In this document: one piece after another, positions 8,289 to 16,121 of the stretch
Position numbering within the stretch: position 1 is the stretch's first letter
Layout of the letters: every line of letters starts with the position of its first letter
From: Myxococcales bacterium
Lineage (GTDB): Bacteria > Myxococcota > Myxococcia > Myxococcales > Myxococcaceae
Assembly: GCA_016191815.1 (NCBI GenBank)
Contig: JACPVI010000006.1
Span: forward strand, 1-64,000
Direction: 5' to 3'
DNA length: 64,000 bases
Notes under the pieces: model-generated
Seen by the model: only the letters and a program-made list of their open reading frames with translations
Database searches by the model: none
What the model was told of the DNA's origin: nothing
Program-made: the position numbers and the translations under genes

Positions 8289-8947
8289 GCGCGCTCCAGG
8301 AGGGCCGCGCAGATGCGCCCCAAAAAGTTGGGAAAGCGCCGGGACAGCGCGGAGCGCAAAGGTCCGCTGGGGCCGTCCACCAGCTCCAGCCGGCGAATGG
8401 CGAGGCCACTCGCCGCGCACAGCTCCTCGAAGTCCCGCGCCGAGAACTGGTGGATGTGCCCGGTGGAATACCACCGGTAGCCGTAGAGCAGCTCCCGGGG
8501 CATCCGCCCAGCGAGGAGCAGGTCGAGGCGGTTTCGCCAGTGGGCGAAATTGGGAAAGGTCACCACCTGCCTGGGGGCGACTCGCCGCATCTCGGCCAGC
8601 GCCCGCTCCGGGTACATCACCATCTGCAGCGTCACGTTGCAGAGGGCAAAGTCGAACTCGTCCGGTCCGAACTCCGGGCGGGGCTCGTCGAGGCGGCCCT
8701 CCACGATGCGGAAACCCTTCGCCCGGGCGTGGGCCGACCCGCTCGGGGTAAGCTCGATCCCCGAGCCGGTGCAGCCCAGGCGGTCCCGAAGGTAGGCGAG
8801 CAGCGAGCCGTTCCCGCATCCGAAATCCAGCACGCGTGCCCCGGGCGTCACCATCGAGGCCACCACCGGGTACTCGGCGCGGAAGGACTCCGGGCTGTCG
8901 CGATAGTCGTAGGCGCGGTTGTCGTTGCGCGCGGGATCTTCGATCAC
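8285..8947 (-). CDS. MetW-like SAM methyltransferase
   Basis: 220-residue protein resembling MetW and related class I methyltransferases. Motif I reads VLDFGCGNGSLLAYL, followed by GIELTPSG and the conserved FDFALCNVTLQMVMYPERALAEMRRV. The FPNFAHWRNR segment and length are close to MetW. In this operon it probably acts on a glycan or lipid intermediate and not in methionine synthesis, since no metX is next to it. The GTG start at 8947 overlaps the TGA of the upstream methyltransferase. Confidence 0.8.
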   Translation of the reverse strand: MIEDPARNDNRAYDYRDSPESFRAEYPVVASMVTPGARVLDFGCGNGSLLAYLRDRLGCTGSGIELTPSGSAHARAKGFRIVEGRLDEPRPEFGPDEFDFALCNVTLQMVMYPERALAEMRRVAPRQVVTFPNFAHWRNRLDLLLAGRMPRELLYGYRWYSTGHIHQFSARDFEELCAASGLAIRRLELVDGPSGPLRSALSRRFPNFLGRICAALLERA

Positions 8948-9765
8948 GGCTTGGTGGCTTCCATGGTGAGCGAATCGGGCTTTCTCGGCTCGCCTCCGAC
9001 CGCCTCGAGCCCGTAGCCGGCGAATCCCGGGATGCGGCTTTCGCGCCAGTCGCAGCGGCGGACGTCGTTGAGTCCGTGGCGCTCGAGCAGGCGGCGGAGC
9101 GAGAACCGGTCGTACATCCAGCGGTGCAGCTCGCCCGAGGAGGCCATTCGACCTAGCCGCAGCCGGGAGGAAAGTGGCGGTCCTCCCAGCGCGCGTGCGG
9201 CGATGGCTCCCGCCGCCTCGCGCGCCCGGTCCAAAAGGCCCGCGATCGTCTTTCCCCTGAGCCGTTCGAGCAGCGAGCGCTCCGGCGGCGGCCGGAGGAT
9301 GGAGTCCAGCTCGTGGCCGATCCTCCGCCGGACGAAGTCCGCGTTCGGCACCGGCTGCCCCGCCAGGTGCCCCAGCATCCGCCCGCCCGGCTGCTCGCGG
9401 ACGAGTTGATCCAATAGCTCGAGGACCATCCAATCGTAGTCCGCCTCGGCGCCCGGTTCGCCCCGCTCGGCGCCCTCCAGCCGCTCGAGGTAGAGCCGGG
9501 CAATCTGCTCGAGGTCCGGCACCGCCACCCTCGCGTGTCCTCCCGGGCGCAGGACACGCACCAGCTCGGACATCAGGCGGTGAGCCGCCTCGGAGCTGAG
9601 GTGCTCGAGGGTGTGCGAGGAGTACACCGCGTCGAACTCCCGGTCGCCGAAGGGCAGCGGCCGCGACAGGTCGTGCCGGAGGACGCCCGGCCCCGCCGGG
9701 TGGAGATCGAGGTTGACCCAGTCCGGGTGGTACACCTCTCCGCAACCCAGGTTGAGCAGCCTCAT
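8944..9765 (-). CDS. SAM-dependent methyltransferase (Methyltransf_11-like)
   Basis: 273-residue class I methyltransferase. It opens directly on motif I (LLNLGCGEVYHPDWVNLDLHP) and has FDAVYSSHTLEHL and RVLRPGGHARVAVPDLE, the signature of small methyltransferases common in glycan clusters. The C-terminal half carries an extra helical region of unknown role ending in RRLLERHGLNDVRRCDW. It is separated by 49 bases from the upstream glycosyltransferase and overlaps the next methyltransferase by four. Confidence 0.8.
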   Translation of the reverse strand: MRLLNLGCGEVYHPDWVNLDLHPAGPGVLRHDLSRPLPFGDREFDAVYSSHTLEHLSSEAAHRLMSELVRVLRPGGHARVAVPDLEQIARLYLERLEGAERGEPGAEADYDWMVLELLDQLVREQPGGRMLGHLAGQPVPNADFVRRRIGHELDSILRPPPERSLLERLRGKTIAGLLDRAREAAGAIAARALGGPPLSSRLRLGRMASSGELHRWMYDRFSLRRLLERHGLNDVRRCDWRESRIPGFAGYGLEAVGGEPRKPDSLTMEATKP

Positions 9766-9814
9766 GGTTGGCGTCCCCAGACGCGCTGCTCGTACTCCTT
9801 GAGGCGCAGGCGGA

Positions 9815-11041
9815 TCAACTCGCGGACCCGGAGTGCTCGGGGACGCTCAGCTCGCGAATCAGCCGGACCAGCTCGCGCGCGCGGGCAGCATAGGTGTGGT
9901 CGCGCAGGCACCGATCCTGACCGGCCGCGGCGATCTTCCTTCGCTCCTCCGGGCTCTCGAGCAGCCAGCGGATCTTCCGCGCGCACTCGTCGCTCGTCCG
10001 GTAGGCGACCACCTCCCGGTCCGGCTCGAACAGCTCGGGGAGGTTCTCGCGCCAGTCGGTGACCAGGCAGGTGCCGACGCCGGTGACCTCGAACAGCCGC
10101 ATGTTCGAAGCGTGGGTGGAAGAGGAATCGGCGTGGGCGTTCAGCGCGAGCGTGGAGCCCGCGGTCACCCGGAACATCTCCATGCCGTAGACCGCCGGCC
10201 GAATCGAGGACGAGAGCCGTTCGGGAATTCGGTGCGAAGGCGGCGAGTCCCACGCGGCAGCTCCTCGGAGCAGCGGCATCCGGCCGATGATCCGATCCGG
10301 CACTCCCGCCGAACGCGCGGCCTGGAGGAGCCAGTACAGACCGCGCTTGGCCAGCTCCACCGCCGCCCCTCGCGGCGAGGGAGTCGGCGTGTAGATCTCG
10401 AGCGGGACTTGGAGCGCCAGCTCCGAGAGCAGCCTCCTGCGCCCCTCGTGATAGGCCTGGCCCTCTCGCAGCTGCCCGATGAAGGTGACCCGGTGCCGTT
10501 TTTGGGTGCTGCCCAGCCGGTCGAGGATCCGCGGGTCGAACCCGTGGTGGAGCTGGGCGGCGCGGATTCCCCGCGACCGCAGCGCCGCCACGGTCTCCGG
10601 TGCGCAGGAGAGCACCAGGTCCATCAGGCCCCAGGCCTCGGTCTTCGGAATCGAGCTGCCTGCCCAGCCGATGATCGGCCTCCGGCCCAGCACCTCTCGG
10701 AGCTTCGCGAGCAGCCGCGGCTCGTGGTGATCGTACCAGAGCACGTCGGGATCGAGCGCGCGGACCTGGGCGGCGGCGATGTCGAAGGACCAGTCCGGCC
10801 CAGGCGAAAAGCCGTGCTCGCGGGCCCAGGCGCGCTGGAGGGACTCGAAGTTGATGGTCAGCTCGTGCGACTGGTGGCCCAGGCCGGCCAGCGCGCCCGA
10901 CCAGAAGTCGGCCCAGCCAAAGGCGTCGTCGTGGAGCGCCTGGGCGATCTCAGTGTAGGGGCGTCCCCGAAGCTCGGGCCGCCGCGCCTCGAACTGGGCG
11001 AGGTAGTCGGGATAGACCGTGGTCAGCTTGACCAGCCTCAT
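9815..11041 (-). CDS. CgeB-like glycosyltransferase
   Basis: 408-residue GT-B-like glycosyltransferase. The C-terminal half has SNMRLFEVTGVGTCLVTDW and LFEPDREVVAYRTSDECARKIRWLLESPEERRKIAAAG, which matches the CgeB/Glyco_trans_1_2 type. The N-terminal domain begins LVKLTTVYPDYLAQFEARRPEL. The ATG at 11041 was chosen because it opens on the conserved strand and lies just after the stop of the GT2 gene. The frame is open much further upstream but only as a shadow. Role: sugar transfer in polymer synthesis. Confidence 0.82.
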   Translation of the reverse strand: MRLVKLTTVYPDYLAQFEARRPELRGRPYTEIAQALHDDAFGWADFWSGALAGLGHQSHELTINFESLQRAWAREHGFSPGPDWSFDIAAAQVRALDPDVLWYDHHEPRLLAKLREVLGRRPIIGWAGSSIPKTEAWGLMDLVLSCAPETVAALRSRGIRAAQLHHGFDPRILDRLGSTQKRHRVTFIGQLREGQAYHEGRRRLLSELALQVPLEIYTPTPSPRGAAVELAKRGLYWLLQAARSAGVPDRIIGRMPLLRGAAAWDSPPSHRIPERLSSSIRPAVYGMEMFRVTAGSTLALNAHADSSSTHASNMRLFEVTGVGTCLVTDWRENLPELFEPDREVVAYRTSDECARKIRWLLESPEERRKIAAAGQDRCLRDHTYAARARELVRLIRELSVPEHSGSAS

Positions 11042-11043
11042 CG

Positions 11044-11871
11044 TCAGAGCAGTCGCCGCACGCCTCGGTTCAGGCTCAGCCAGAGGGGCCGCAACAGCGG
11101 CGAGAATGGGCTTTGGGCCACCGCCTTGACCAGCCGCACGCGCGCCGCCTCCGCCTCGAGGGCGACCAGGTGGCTCAGGTAGAACGGCCGAGGGAGCTCG
11201 CGCCGGAGGCTGCGCGCCACCTGCCGGCACTCGGCCATCGAGCGCCGGTGGTCGTCGGAAGCGCCACCCAGCTCGAAATCCACCAGCGGCCTTCGGATGC
11301 ACAGCGCCCTGCACCCGGCGGCCAGGCATCGCAGATGGTGGTGGTAGTCGGAGGCGATCAGGTACTCGGTGGAGAAGGGGCCGACCCGGCCGAGCGCGAC
11401 CCTTCGATATACGATTCCCTGGTGGCAGAGCCGGTTCGCGCCCCACAGACTGGCGGCGAAGGTGAAGCTGGGAAGCCGGGGGTAGAGCCGCTCTCCGTCG
11501 CGATGGAGCTCCGCCCCGGCGCAGACCAGATCGAGCGAGGCGTCTTCGTCGAGGCGGCGGATCATCTCCGCGAGGAGCGGCGGATCACGCAGGGTGTCGC
11601 CGCCGTGCAAGAGCCAGAGGTAGCGGCCCTCGGAGGCCGAGATTCCGGAGTTGACCGCGGCGTAGATTCCCCGCGCGGGCTCGATGAGGTGGCGCACCGG
11701 CCACGGCGGCGAGTGCGCCTCCAACACCTTCTCGGACCACTCCGGCGAGGAGTCGACCACCAGCTGCTCCCGGACGAGCCCCAGCCCCTCGAGCGGCATC
11801 AGAGAGCGGAGGGTGCGCCTCAGGCCCTCGGGATCACGGAAGGTGGCGGTGACGATGGACAGGCCGCTCAT
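11044..11871 (-). CDS. Family 2 glycosyltransferase, first gene of the polysaccharide operon
   Basis: 275-residue GT2 enzyme opening with LSIVTATFRDPEGLRRTLRSL. It has ARGIYAAVNSGISASEGRYLWLLHGGD, where GGD occupies the DxD position, and a later WGANRLCHQGIVYRR segment. This resembles colanic-acid-type WcaA/WcaE transferases. The start at 11871 precedes the first beta strand and leaves only 34 bases to the divergent WecG-type gene, so the promoter may lie inside that gene. Confidence 0.82.
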   Translation of the reverse strand: MSGLSIVTATFRDPEGLRRTLRSLMPLEGLGLVREQLVVDSSPEWSEKVLEAHSPPWPVRHLIEPARGIYAAVNSGISASEGRYLWLLHGGDTLRDPPLLAEMIRRLDEDASLDLVCAGAELHRDGERLYPRLPSFTFAASLWGANRLCHQGIVYRRVALGRVGPFSTEYLIASDYHHHLRCLAAGCRALCIRRPLVDFELGGASDDHRRSMAECRQVARSLRRELPRPFYLSHLVALEAEAARVRLVKAVAQSPFSPLLRPLWLSLNRGVRRLL

Positions 11872-11905
11872 CTGTGGCGTGCGAGGGTATGGTACGACGG
11901 CCCGT

Positions 11906-12691
11906 GTGGACAGTCGGAACGGCGAGGCGCCCGCTGGCTCGAGGTACGTGCTGGGCACCCGGGTCGACGCCACGAGCTACGAGCAGGCCACCCGGCGCAT
12001 CCTGGAATGGGCGCGAGAGGGTGGCCGCTACGTGTGCGCGGCCAACGTGCACGTGGTGATGGAGGCCCACGACGACCCGAGCTTCCAGGCAGCCGTGAAC
12101 GGGGCGAGCCTGGTCACCCCCGACGGCATGCCGCTCGTCTGGGCGCTTCGCCTGCTCGGCGTTCCCCGGCAGGCCCGCGTCTACGGGCCCACCCTGATGC
12201 TCCGGGTGTGCGCCGCCGCGGCGGAGCAGGGCGTCCCGGTCGGCTTCTACGGAGGCCGTCCCGAGCACCTTGCTCCGCTGGTGGATCGCCTCGGGCGAAG
12301 GTTCTCCCGGCTCCGGATCGCCTACGCCGAGGCTCCTCCGTTCCGGCCGCTTTCGCCGGAGGAGGACGGCGCGGCCAGCCGGGCCATCTCGAACTCCGGC
12401 GCGCGGGTGCTCTTCGTGGGGCTGGGCTGCCCCGCCCAGGAGCGATGGATGGCCGCCCACCAGTCCCTGCCCGCGGTGCTCCTCGGCGTGGGGGCGGCGT
12501 TCGACTTCCACTCCGGGCGGCTTCGCCAGGCTCCGCCCCTTTTGCAGCGCGCCGGACTGGAATGGGCGTTCCGGCTTGCCACCGAGCCCCGGCGGCTCTG
12601 GAGGCGGTACCTCTTTCACAACCCCCGCTACCTCGCGCTGCTCGCCAGGCAGCTTGCCTCGGGCGCGCGCAGCTCGGGGGGACGGAGGTGA
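11906..12691 (+). CDS. WecG/TagA/CpsF-family glycosyltransferase
   Basis: About 261 residues. It has the family hallmarks [17 protein letters not shown] near the N terminus, [43 protein letters not shown], and the C-terminal [20 protein letters not shown], ending with [11 protein letters not shown]. Members transfer N-acetylmannosaminuronic acid, N-acetylmannosamine or related sugars to undecaprenyl-linked acceptors. It probably extends the lipid-linked precursor used by the neighbouring operon. The start is uncertain: GTG 11906 is favoured, but GTG 11879 or an ATG at 11855 overlapping the divergent gene is possible. Confidence 0.87.
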   Translation: MDSRNGEAPAGSRYVLGTRVDATSYEQATRRILEWAREGGRYVCAANVHVVMEAHDDPSFQAAVNGASLVTPDGMPLVWALRLLGVPRQARVYGPTLMLRVCAAAAEQGVPVGFYGGRPEHLAPLVDRLGRRFSRLRIAYAEAPPFRPLSPEEDGAASRAISNSGARVLFVGLGCPAQERWMAAHQSLPAVLLGVGAAFDFHSGRLRQAPPLLQRAGLEWAFRLATEPRRLWRRYLFHNPRYLALLARQLASGARSSGGRR

Positions 12692-12694
12692 CGA

Positions 12695-12716
12695 GGCCCG
12701 TCAGTCATTCCGGGCC
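12695..12716 (+). terminator. Short GC hairpin after WecG-type gene
   Basis: GGCCCG (12695-12700) and CGGGCC (12711-12716) can pair six base pairs around a ten-base loop just after the stop codon. No T-run follows, so termination here is weak at best. Confidence 0.25.
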
Positions 12717-12735
12717 CCCGCCCTCGCTGGGTTTC

Positions 12736-12751
12736 TGGCATGCTTGCTGCT
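12736..12751 (+). promoter_or_regulatory. Sigma-54 promoter of pilin gene 1
   Basis: TGGCATG, four bases, then CTGCT matches the -24/-12 consensus TGGCACG-N4-TTGCA with the GG and GC dinucleotides at the required spacing (12737-12738 and 12749-12750). The start codon lies 47 bases downstream. M. xanthus pilA is known to be sigma-54 dependent. Confidence 0.75.
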
Positions 12752-12797
12752 CACTGCCGAGCGTGCGTTCGAGCTTCGGACGCCCAAGGAGCCCTTG

Positions 12798-13394
12798 ATG
12801 CGGCGACGAGACGGGGGAAGCGGCTTCACGCTCATCGAGTTGATGATCGTCGTGGCAATCATCGGAATCCTCGCGGCGGTGGCCATTCCGAACTTCATGC
12901 GACTGCAGGCGCGCTCCAAGCAGTCCGAGGCAAAGACGAATCTCAAGTCGCTCTTCACTGCGGAGCAGGCATTCATGCAGGAGTTCGACCGCTACACGCC
13001 CTACGTGCACGAGGTGGGGTTCATCCCCGAGCGGGGAAATCGGTATGCCTACCGGACCACGACCGGCAGCCTCGAGGGCCGTATCGGGTCCACCAGGGTC
13101 GTCGATCCCATCAACGTGGGCAGCGAGGCGGACACCTTCAAACACGGGGGGATCGTCGAGCCGGCGTACATCGCCGGCGCCACTGGCCTCCCTGTGGCGG
13201 CCACCACCGACTCGATCTTCTCGGCCACCGCCGCCGGACAACTCGACACTGACGCCGAGGCCGACTCTTGGCACATCGCGGCCTCCGGCCCCCGCGGGCG
13301 CGGGTACGACGTCGTGGCGGCGTGCGGGAACAACGAAACCAAAGAGGTCGATGGGACCGCTTTCAACTCGTACAACGACGTCTCCTGCCCCTGA
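12798..13394 (+). CDS. pilA: Type IV major pilin-like protein 1
   Basis: 198-residue type IVa prepilin. A short basic leader (MRRRDGGSG) precedes the cleavage site Gly-Phe and the mature N terminus [18 protein letters not shown], with Glu5 of the mature protein present. A long hydrophobic alpha1 helix and a variable globular domain follow, ending in [20 protein letters not shown] and SCP. Only two cysteines occur, both in the C-terminal loop region. AAGGAG at 12785-12790 is the ribosome binding site. A second pilin gene with nearly the same ends but a different middle follows at once. Which of the two is the main pilin cannot be told from sequence. Confidence 0.93.
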   Translation: MRRRDGGSGFTLIELMIVVAIIGILAAVAIPNFMRLQARSKQSEAKTNLKSLFTAEQAFMQEFDRYTPYVHEVGFIPERGNRYAYRTTTGSLEGRIGSTRVVDPINVGSEADTFKHGGIVEPAYIAGATGLPVAATTDSIFSATAAGQLDTDAEADSWHIAASGPRGRGYDVVAACGNNETKEVDGTAFNSYNDVSCP

Positions 13395-13435
13395 GGCCCG
13401 GGCGCCTTCCCCTGGCGCTGGCGGGTGGCCTTTTT
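13394..13435 (+). terminator. Terminator after pilin 1
   Basis: An interrupted GC-rich stem (AGG, CCCG and GCGCC pairing with GGCGC, CGGG and CCT, about 12 pairs with two bulges) begins at the pilin stop codon and is followed by TTTTTC. This fits an intrinsic terminator or attenuator separating the two pilin transcripts. Confidence 0.5.
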
Positions 13436-13522
13436 CGGCACCGGGGGTGACAAAAAACGGCCCTCCGGATCGAAAAAACCTCGCCCCTCCCGAAATCTGG
13501 CATACTTCCGCCGCCCCCGGTG

Positions 13523-13538
13523 TGGCGCATGCTTTGCT
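13523..13538 (+). promoter_or_regulatory. Sigma-54 promoter of pilin gene 2
   Basis: TGGCGCA, four bases, TTGCT is a near-perfect -24/-12 element, with GG at 13524-13525 and GC at 13536-13537. The pilin ATG lies 45 bases downstream, almost the same distance as for the first pilin. Together with the sigma-54 activator encoded at 22182 this suggests local control. Confidence 0.82.
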
Positions 13539-13583
13539 AAGCGCAGAAACGCGGTCTTCTCTCACCCCATCAAGGAGCGGCTG

Positions 13584-14186
13584 ATGCTCAGGCGACTTCG
13601 GAAGCGTGGTTTCACCCTCATCGAGCTGATGATCGTGGTCGCGATCATCGGAATCCTGGCAGCGATCGCCATCCCGAACTTCATCCGGTTCCAGGCGCGT
13701 TCGAAGCAGTCCGAGTGTAAGTCCAACCTCAAGTCGCTGTTCACCTCGGAGCGCGCCTTCAGGCAGGAATACGATCGGTATTCCGAGTACGTGCACGAGG
13801 TGGGCTTCCAGCCCGAGCGGGCCAACCGGTACTCCTACCGGTCCAAGGCCGGCCTGACCCTGGCGAACCGCACCGCGTCCACGCAGACCACCGCCCCGAC
13901 TGACGTCGGCGTCCAGGTTGACTCCTTCAAGTACGGCGGCAATACCGAGGAAACCTACATCGCCGGCACCACCGGCCTTGTCGCCGCCGCTACCACCACT
14001 GCCCAGTTCGAGGCGACTTGCGCCGGGCAACTCGACACCGACACCGAGGCCGACTCCTGGCACATCATGGCCAGCGGCGGCGCTGGCGCCGGCGGTGCGG
14101 TGGTGGCCGCCAAGTGCGGCAACAACGACACCAAGGAAGTCGACGGGACCCCGTTCAACTCGTACAACGACGTGAGCTGCCCGTAG
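13584..14186 (+). CDS. pilA: Type IV major pilin-like protein 2
   Basis: 200-residue type IVa prepilin. The leader MLRRLRKRG is followed by mature [18 protein letters not shown] with Glu5 present. The first 60 and last 45 residues closely resemble pilin 1, but the segment between about 70 and 150 differs. It has four cysteines (in SECKSN, EATCAGQ, AKCGNN and the C terminus), two more than pilin 1, so disulfide topology may differ. The ribosome binding site AAGGAG lies at 13572-13577. It has its own sigma-54 promoter and is followed by a strong hairpin before pilG, suggesting high separate expression. Confidence 0.93.
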   Translation: MLRRLRKRGFTLIELMIVVAIIGILAAIAIPNFIRFQARSKQSECKSNLKSLFTSERAFRQEYDRYSEYVHEVGFQPERANRYSYRSKAGLTLANRTASTQTTAPTDVGVQVDSFKYGGNTEETYIAGTTGLVAAATTTAQFEATCAGQLDTDTEADSWHIMASGGAGAGGAVVAAKCGNNDTKEVDGTPFNSYNDVSCP

Positions 14187-14206
14187 CAAGAGCTGCCGGG
14201 CAGAGA

Positions 14207-14238
14207 GGCGGCGACTGGGCCTGAGCCTAGTCGCCGCT
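14207..14238 (+). terminator. Strong hairpin between pilin 2 and pilG
   Basis: A 14-pair stem (14207-14220 with 14225-14238, two G-T pairs) closes a CTGA loop 20 bases after the pilin stop codon. No T-run follows, so it may act as an mRNA-stabilising 3' structure or partial terminator and not a strict stop. Confidence 0.6.
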
Positions 14239-14243
14239 GGCGT

Positions 14244-14272
14244 TTGAACCATGCGCTGACGCGCACTATTAA
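14244..14272 (+). promoter_or_regulatory. Candidate sigma-70 promoter of pilG, possibly leaderless
   Basis: TTGAAC (14244-14249), a 17-base spacer and TATTAA (14267-14272) resemble a vegetative promoter. The pilG ATG at 14278 sits where transcription would begin and lacks a clear ribosome binding site, so a leaderless or nearly leaderless mRNA is possible. Confidence 0.45.
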
Positions 14273-14277
14273 AGTCC

Positions 14278-15156
14278 ATGCGACGGCAAGCACTCTGCAT
14301 CGCATGCATCGCGCTCGGCATCGGAGTCGTCGCCGGGCTGGCGCGACCTCCGCGGCAAGGGCCGGCTCCCGGCAAGCATCTGCCCCCGATGCTGCCGCGC
14401 ATCGAGGTGCTGAAGGTGATCGGGGCTCCCTACCGGGAGCTGCTCACCGACTACTACTGGGTGCAGACGCTCCAGGCGGTCACCCGGGCCAACACGCCCG
14501 AGGAGTACCGGGACCTCTACGACTACGGCGAGCTGGTGTCCGAGCTGGACCCGAAGTTCCGGCCGATCTACCTCTTCGTGGGCGGCGCCTTGCCGGTCCA
14601 CCTCGGCGACGGCAATTGGGAAAACACCGCCGAGTCCACCAAGATCCTCGAGAAGGGCCACGCCCGCTTTCCGGACCAGGTGCTGCTCGCCATCCTGCTC
14701 GCCTACAACCTCAGCGAACACCACAAGGAAACCCAGCGGGCCGCGACGGTACTGCTCGAGGTCTCCAAGGTCCCGGGGGCGCCGAGGTGGCTGCCCCTCT
14801 TGGCCACCCGCATGCTCGCCGAGGCGAAGGACTTCGACGCCGGACTGGCCCTCGCCCAGTCGCTGGCCCGGTCGGACGATCCGGAGACCCGCGCCACCTT
14901 TCAGCGCCGGGTGAAGGAGCTGGAGCTGGAGCGACTGCTGACCGAAGTGGACTCCGCCTCGGCCGCGTACCTCTCCCGCACCGGCCGCGCTCCGGAGACA
15001 GTGGCCGCCCTGGTGGAGGCAGGCGACCTGCCGTCCTTGCCGGTGGATCCGCTCGGCGGCCAGATCGTCCTCGGCGAGAATAGGAAGGCCCGTTCGACCG
15101 CCGCCTTGAAGCGATTGAAGCTGCTCGGCAGAGACGCCGCCGAAGAGGTGCGCTAG
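14278..15156 (+). CDS. pilG: PilG-like T4P accessory protein
   Basis: 292 residues. An N-terminal hydrophobic segment (ALCIACIALGIGVVAGLA) works as a signal anchor. It is followed by a helical domain with TPR-like stretches (YWVQTLQAVTRANTPEEYRDLYDYGELVSELDPKFRPIYLFVGG). The C-terminal part contains VDSASAAYLSRTGRAPETVAALVEAGDLPSLPVDPLGG, a pattern also seen near the ends of other secretion-linked proteins. The name rests mainly on position: in M. xanthus pilG lies between pilA and the ABC transporter genes pilH and pilI. PilG there is needed for pilus assembly by an unclear mechanism. Its stop is two bases from the pilH start. Confidence 0.75.
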   Translation: MRRQALCIACIALGIGVVAGLARPPRQGPAPGKHLPPMLPRIEVLKVIGAPYRELLTDYYWVQTLQAVTRANTPEEYRDLYDYGELVSELDPKFRPIYLFVGGALPVHLGDGNWENTAESTKILEKGHARFPDQVLLAILLAYNLSEHHKETQRAATVLLEVSKVPGAPRWLPLLATRMLAEAKDFDAGLALAQSLARSDDPETRATFQRRVKELELERLLTEVDSASAAYLSRTGRAPETVAALVEAGDLPSLPVDPLGGQIVLGENRKARSTAALKRLKLLGRDAAEEVR

Positions 15157-15158
15157 CC

Positions 15159-16121
15159 GTGAGCGACGCCCCCCTCCCCATCGAGACCCGCGAGCTCAGC
15201 AAGACCTACCGGCTGGGCTTCTTCATGAACCGGAAGGTCCGGGCGCTCCAGGGCGTCAGCCTCTCGGTGCGGCCGGGCGAGGTGTACGGGCTGCTCGGCC
15301 CCAACGGCGCGGGAAAATCCACCACCATCAAGATCCTGATGAACCTGGTGCAGGCCTCGAGCGGAGAGGCGCGGCTGTTCGGCCAACCTTCTCAGGATTG
15401 CGCCGCCCGGCAGGAGGTGGGCTTCTTGCCGGAGAACCCCGCCCCGTACGAGTACCTGAGCGGAGCCGAGTTCGTGCGGCTCGCCGGCTCGCTGGGAGGG
15501 CTCTTTGGGCGCGAGCTCGACCGCCGGGTGGCCGAGACCTTGGGAGAGGTGGGCATGGAGCACGCGGCCTCCCTGCCCATCCGCCGCTACTCGAAGGGGA
15601 TGATCCAGCGCATCGGGCTTGCCCAGGCGATCGTCACCCGGCCAAAGCTGTTGATCCTCGACGAGCCGACCTCGGGGCTCGACCCGGTGGGCCGCCGGCA
15701 GATGCGCGATCTGGTGTCGGCCGAGCGGGCGCGCGGCACCACGGTGCTCTTCTGCACGCACATCATTCCGGACGTGGAGGCGCTCTGCGACCGGGTGGCG
15801 GTGCTGGTCTCCGGCAAGCTGGTGAAGGAGGGGAGCGTCCGGGACCTGGTCACCTCCCAGGTGCCGCTGGTGGAGCTGGTGATCGAGGGGCTGGGGCTTT
15901 CGCAGGTGCGGGCGCTGGGCGAGCCGCTCCAGTTCGAGCAGGAGATCGGCCAGCGGGTGACGGTGAGGACCGACGACGCCGCGGGGCAGCGCCTCCTCCG
16001 GGCCGTCCTCTCGGCGGGTGGACGGGTGGCGCAGCTCTCGCCGGCGCGCTTTTCCCTCGAGGACCTGTTCATGGAGACGGTCGCCGGGGCGAAGCAAAAA
16101 GTGGGAGGGGAGATCAATTGA
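15159..16121 (+). CDS. pilH: PilH ABC transporter ATPase
   Basis: 320-residue ABC ATPase. Walker A is in LLGPNGAGKSTTIKIL, the Q-loop is near EVGFLPENPAPYEY, the signature is YSKGM and Walker B is KLLILDEPTSGLDP, with the switch His in CTHIIPDVEAL. The C-terminal domain of about 100 residues is typical of CcmA/NatA-type ATPases. GTG start at 15159. In M. xanthus PilH and PilI form an ABC transporter required for T4P biogenesis, with unknown substrate. The TGA overlaps the TTG start of the permease gene. Confidence 0.87.
   Translation: MSDAPLPIETRELSKTYRLGFFMNRKVRALQGVSLSVRPGEVYGLLGPNGAGKSTTIKILMNLVQASSGEARLFGQPSQDCAARQEVGFLPENPAPYEYLSGAEFVRLAGSLGGLFGRELDRRVAETLGEVGMEHAASLPIRRYSKGMIQRIGLAQAIVTRPKLLILDEPTSGLDPVGRRQMRDLVSAERARGTTVLFCTHIIPDVEALCDRVAVLVSGKLVKEGSVRDLVTSQVPLVELVIEGLGLSQVRALGEPLQFEQEIGQRVTVRTDDAAGQRLLRAVLSAGGRVAQLSPARFSLEDLFMETVAGAKQKVGGEIN

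Noticed and set aside
7332-8819. A 495-codon frame suggesting a fused glycosyltransferase
   Set aside because: The first 177 residues are antisense-like shadow of the MetW-like gene; TTG 8288 overlapping the previous TGA is the credible start.
13499-13514. A second sigma-54-like TGGCATAC element just before pilin 2
   Set aside because: The -12 GC dinucleotide is missing at the required spacing; the element at 13523 fits much better.
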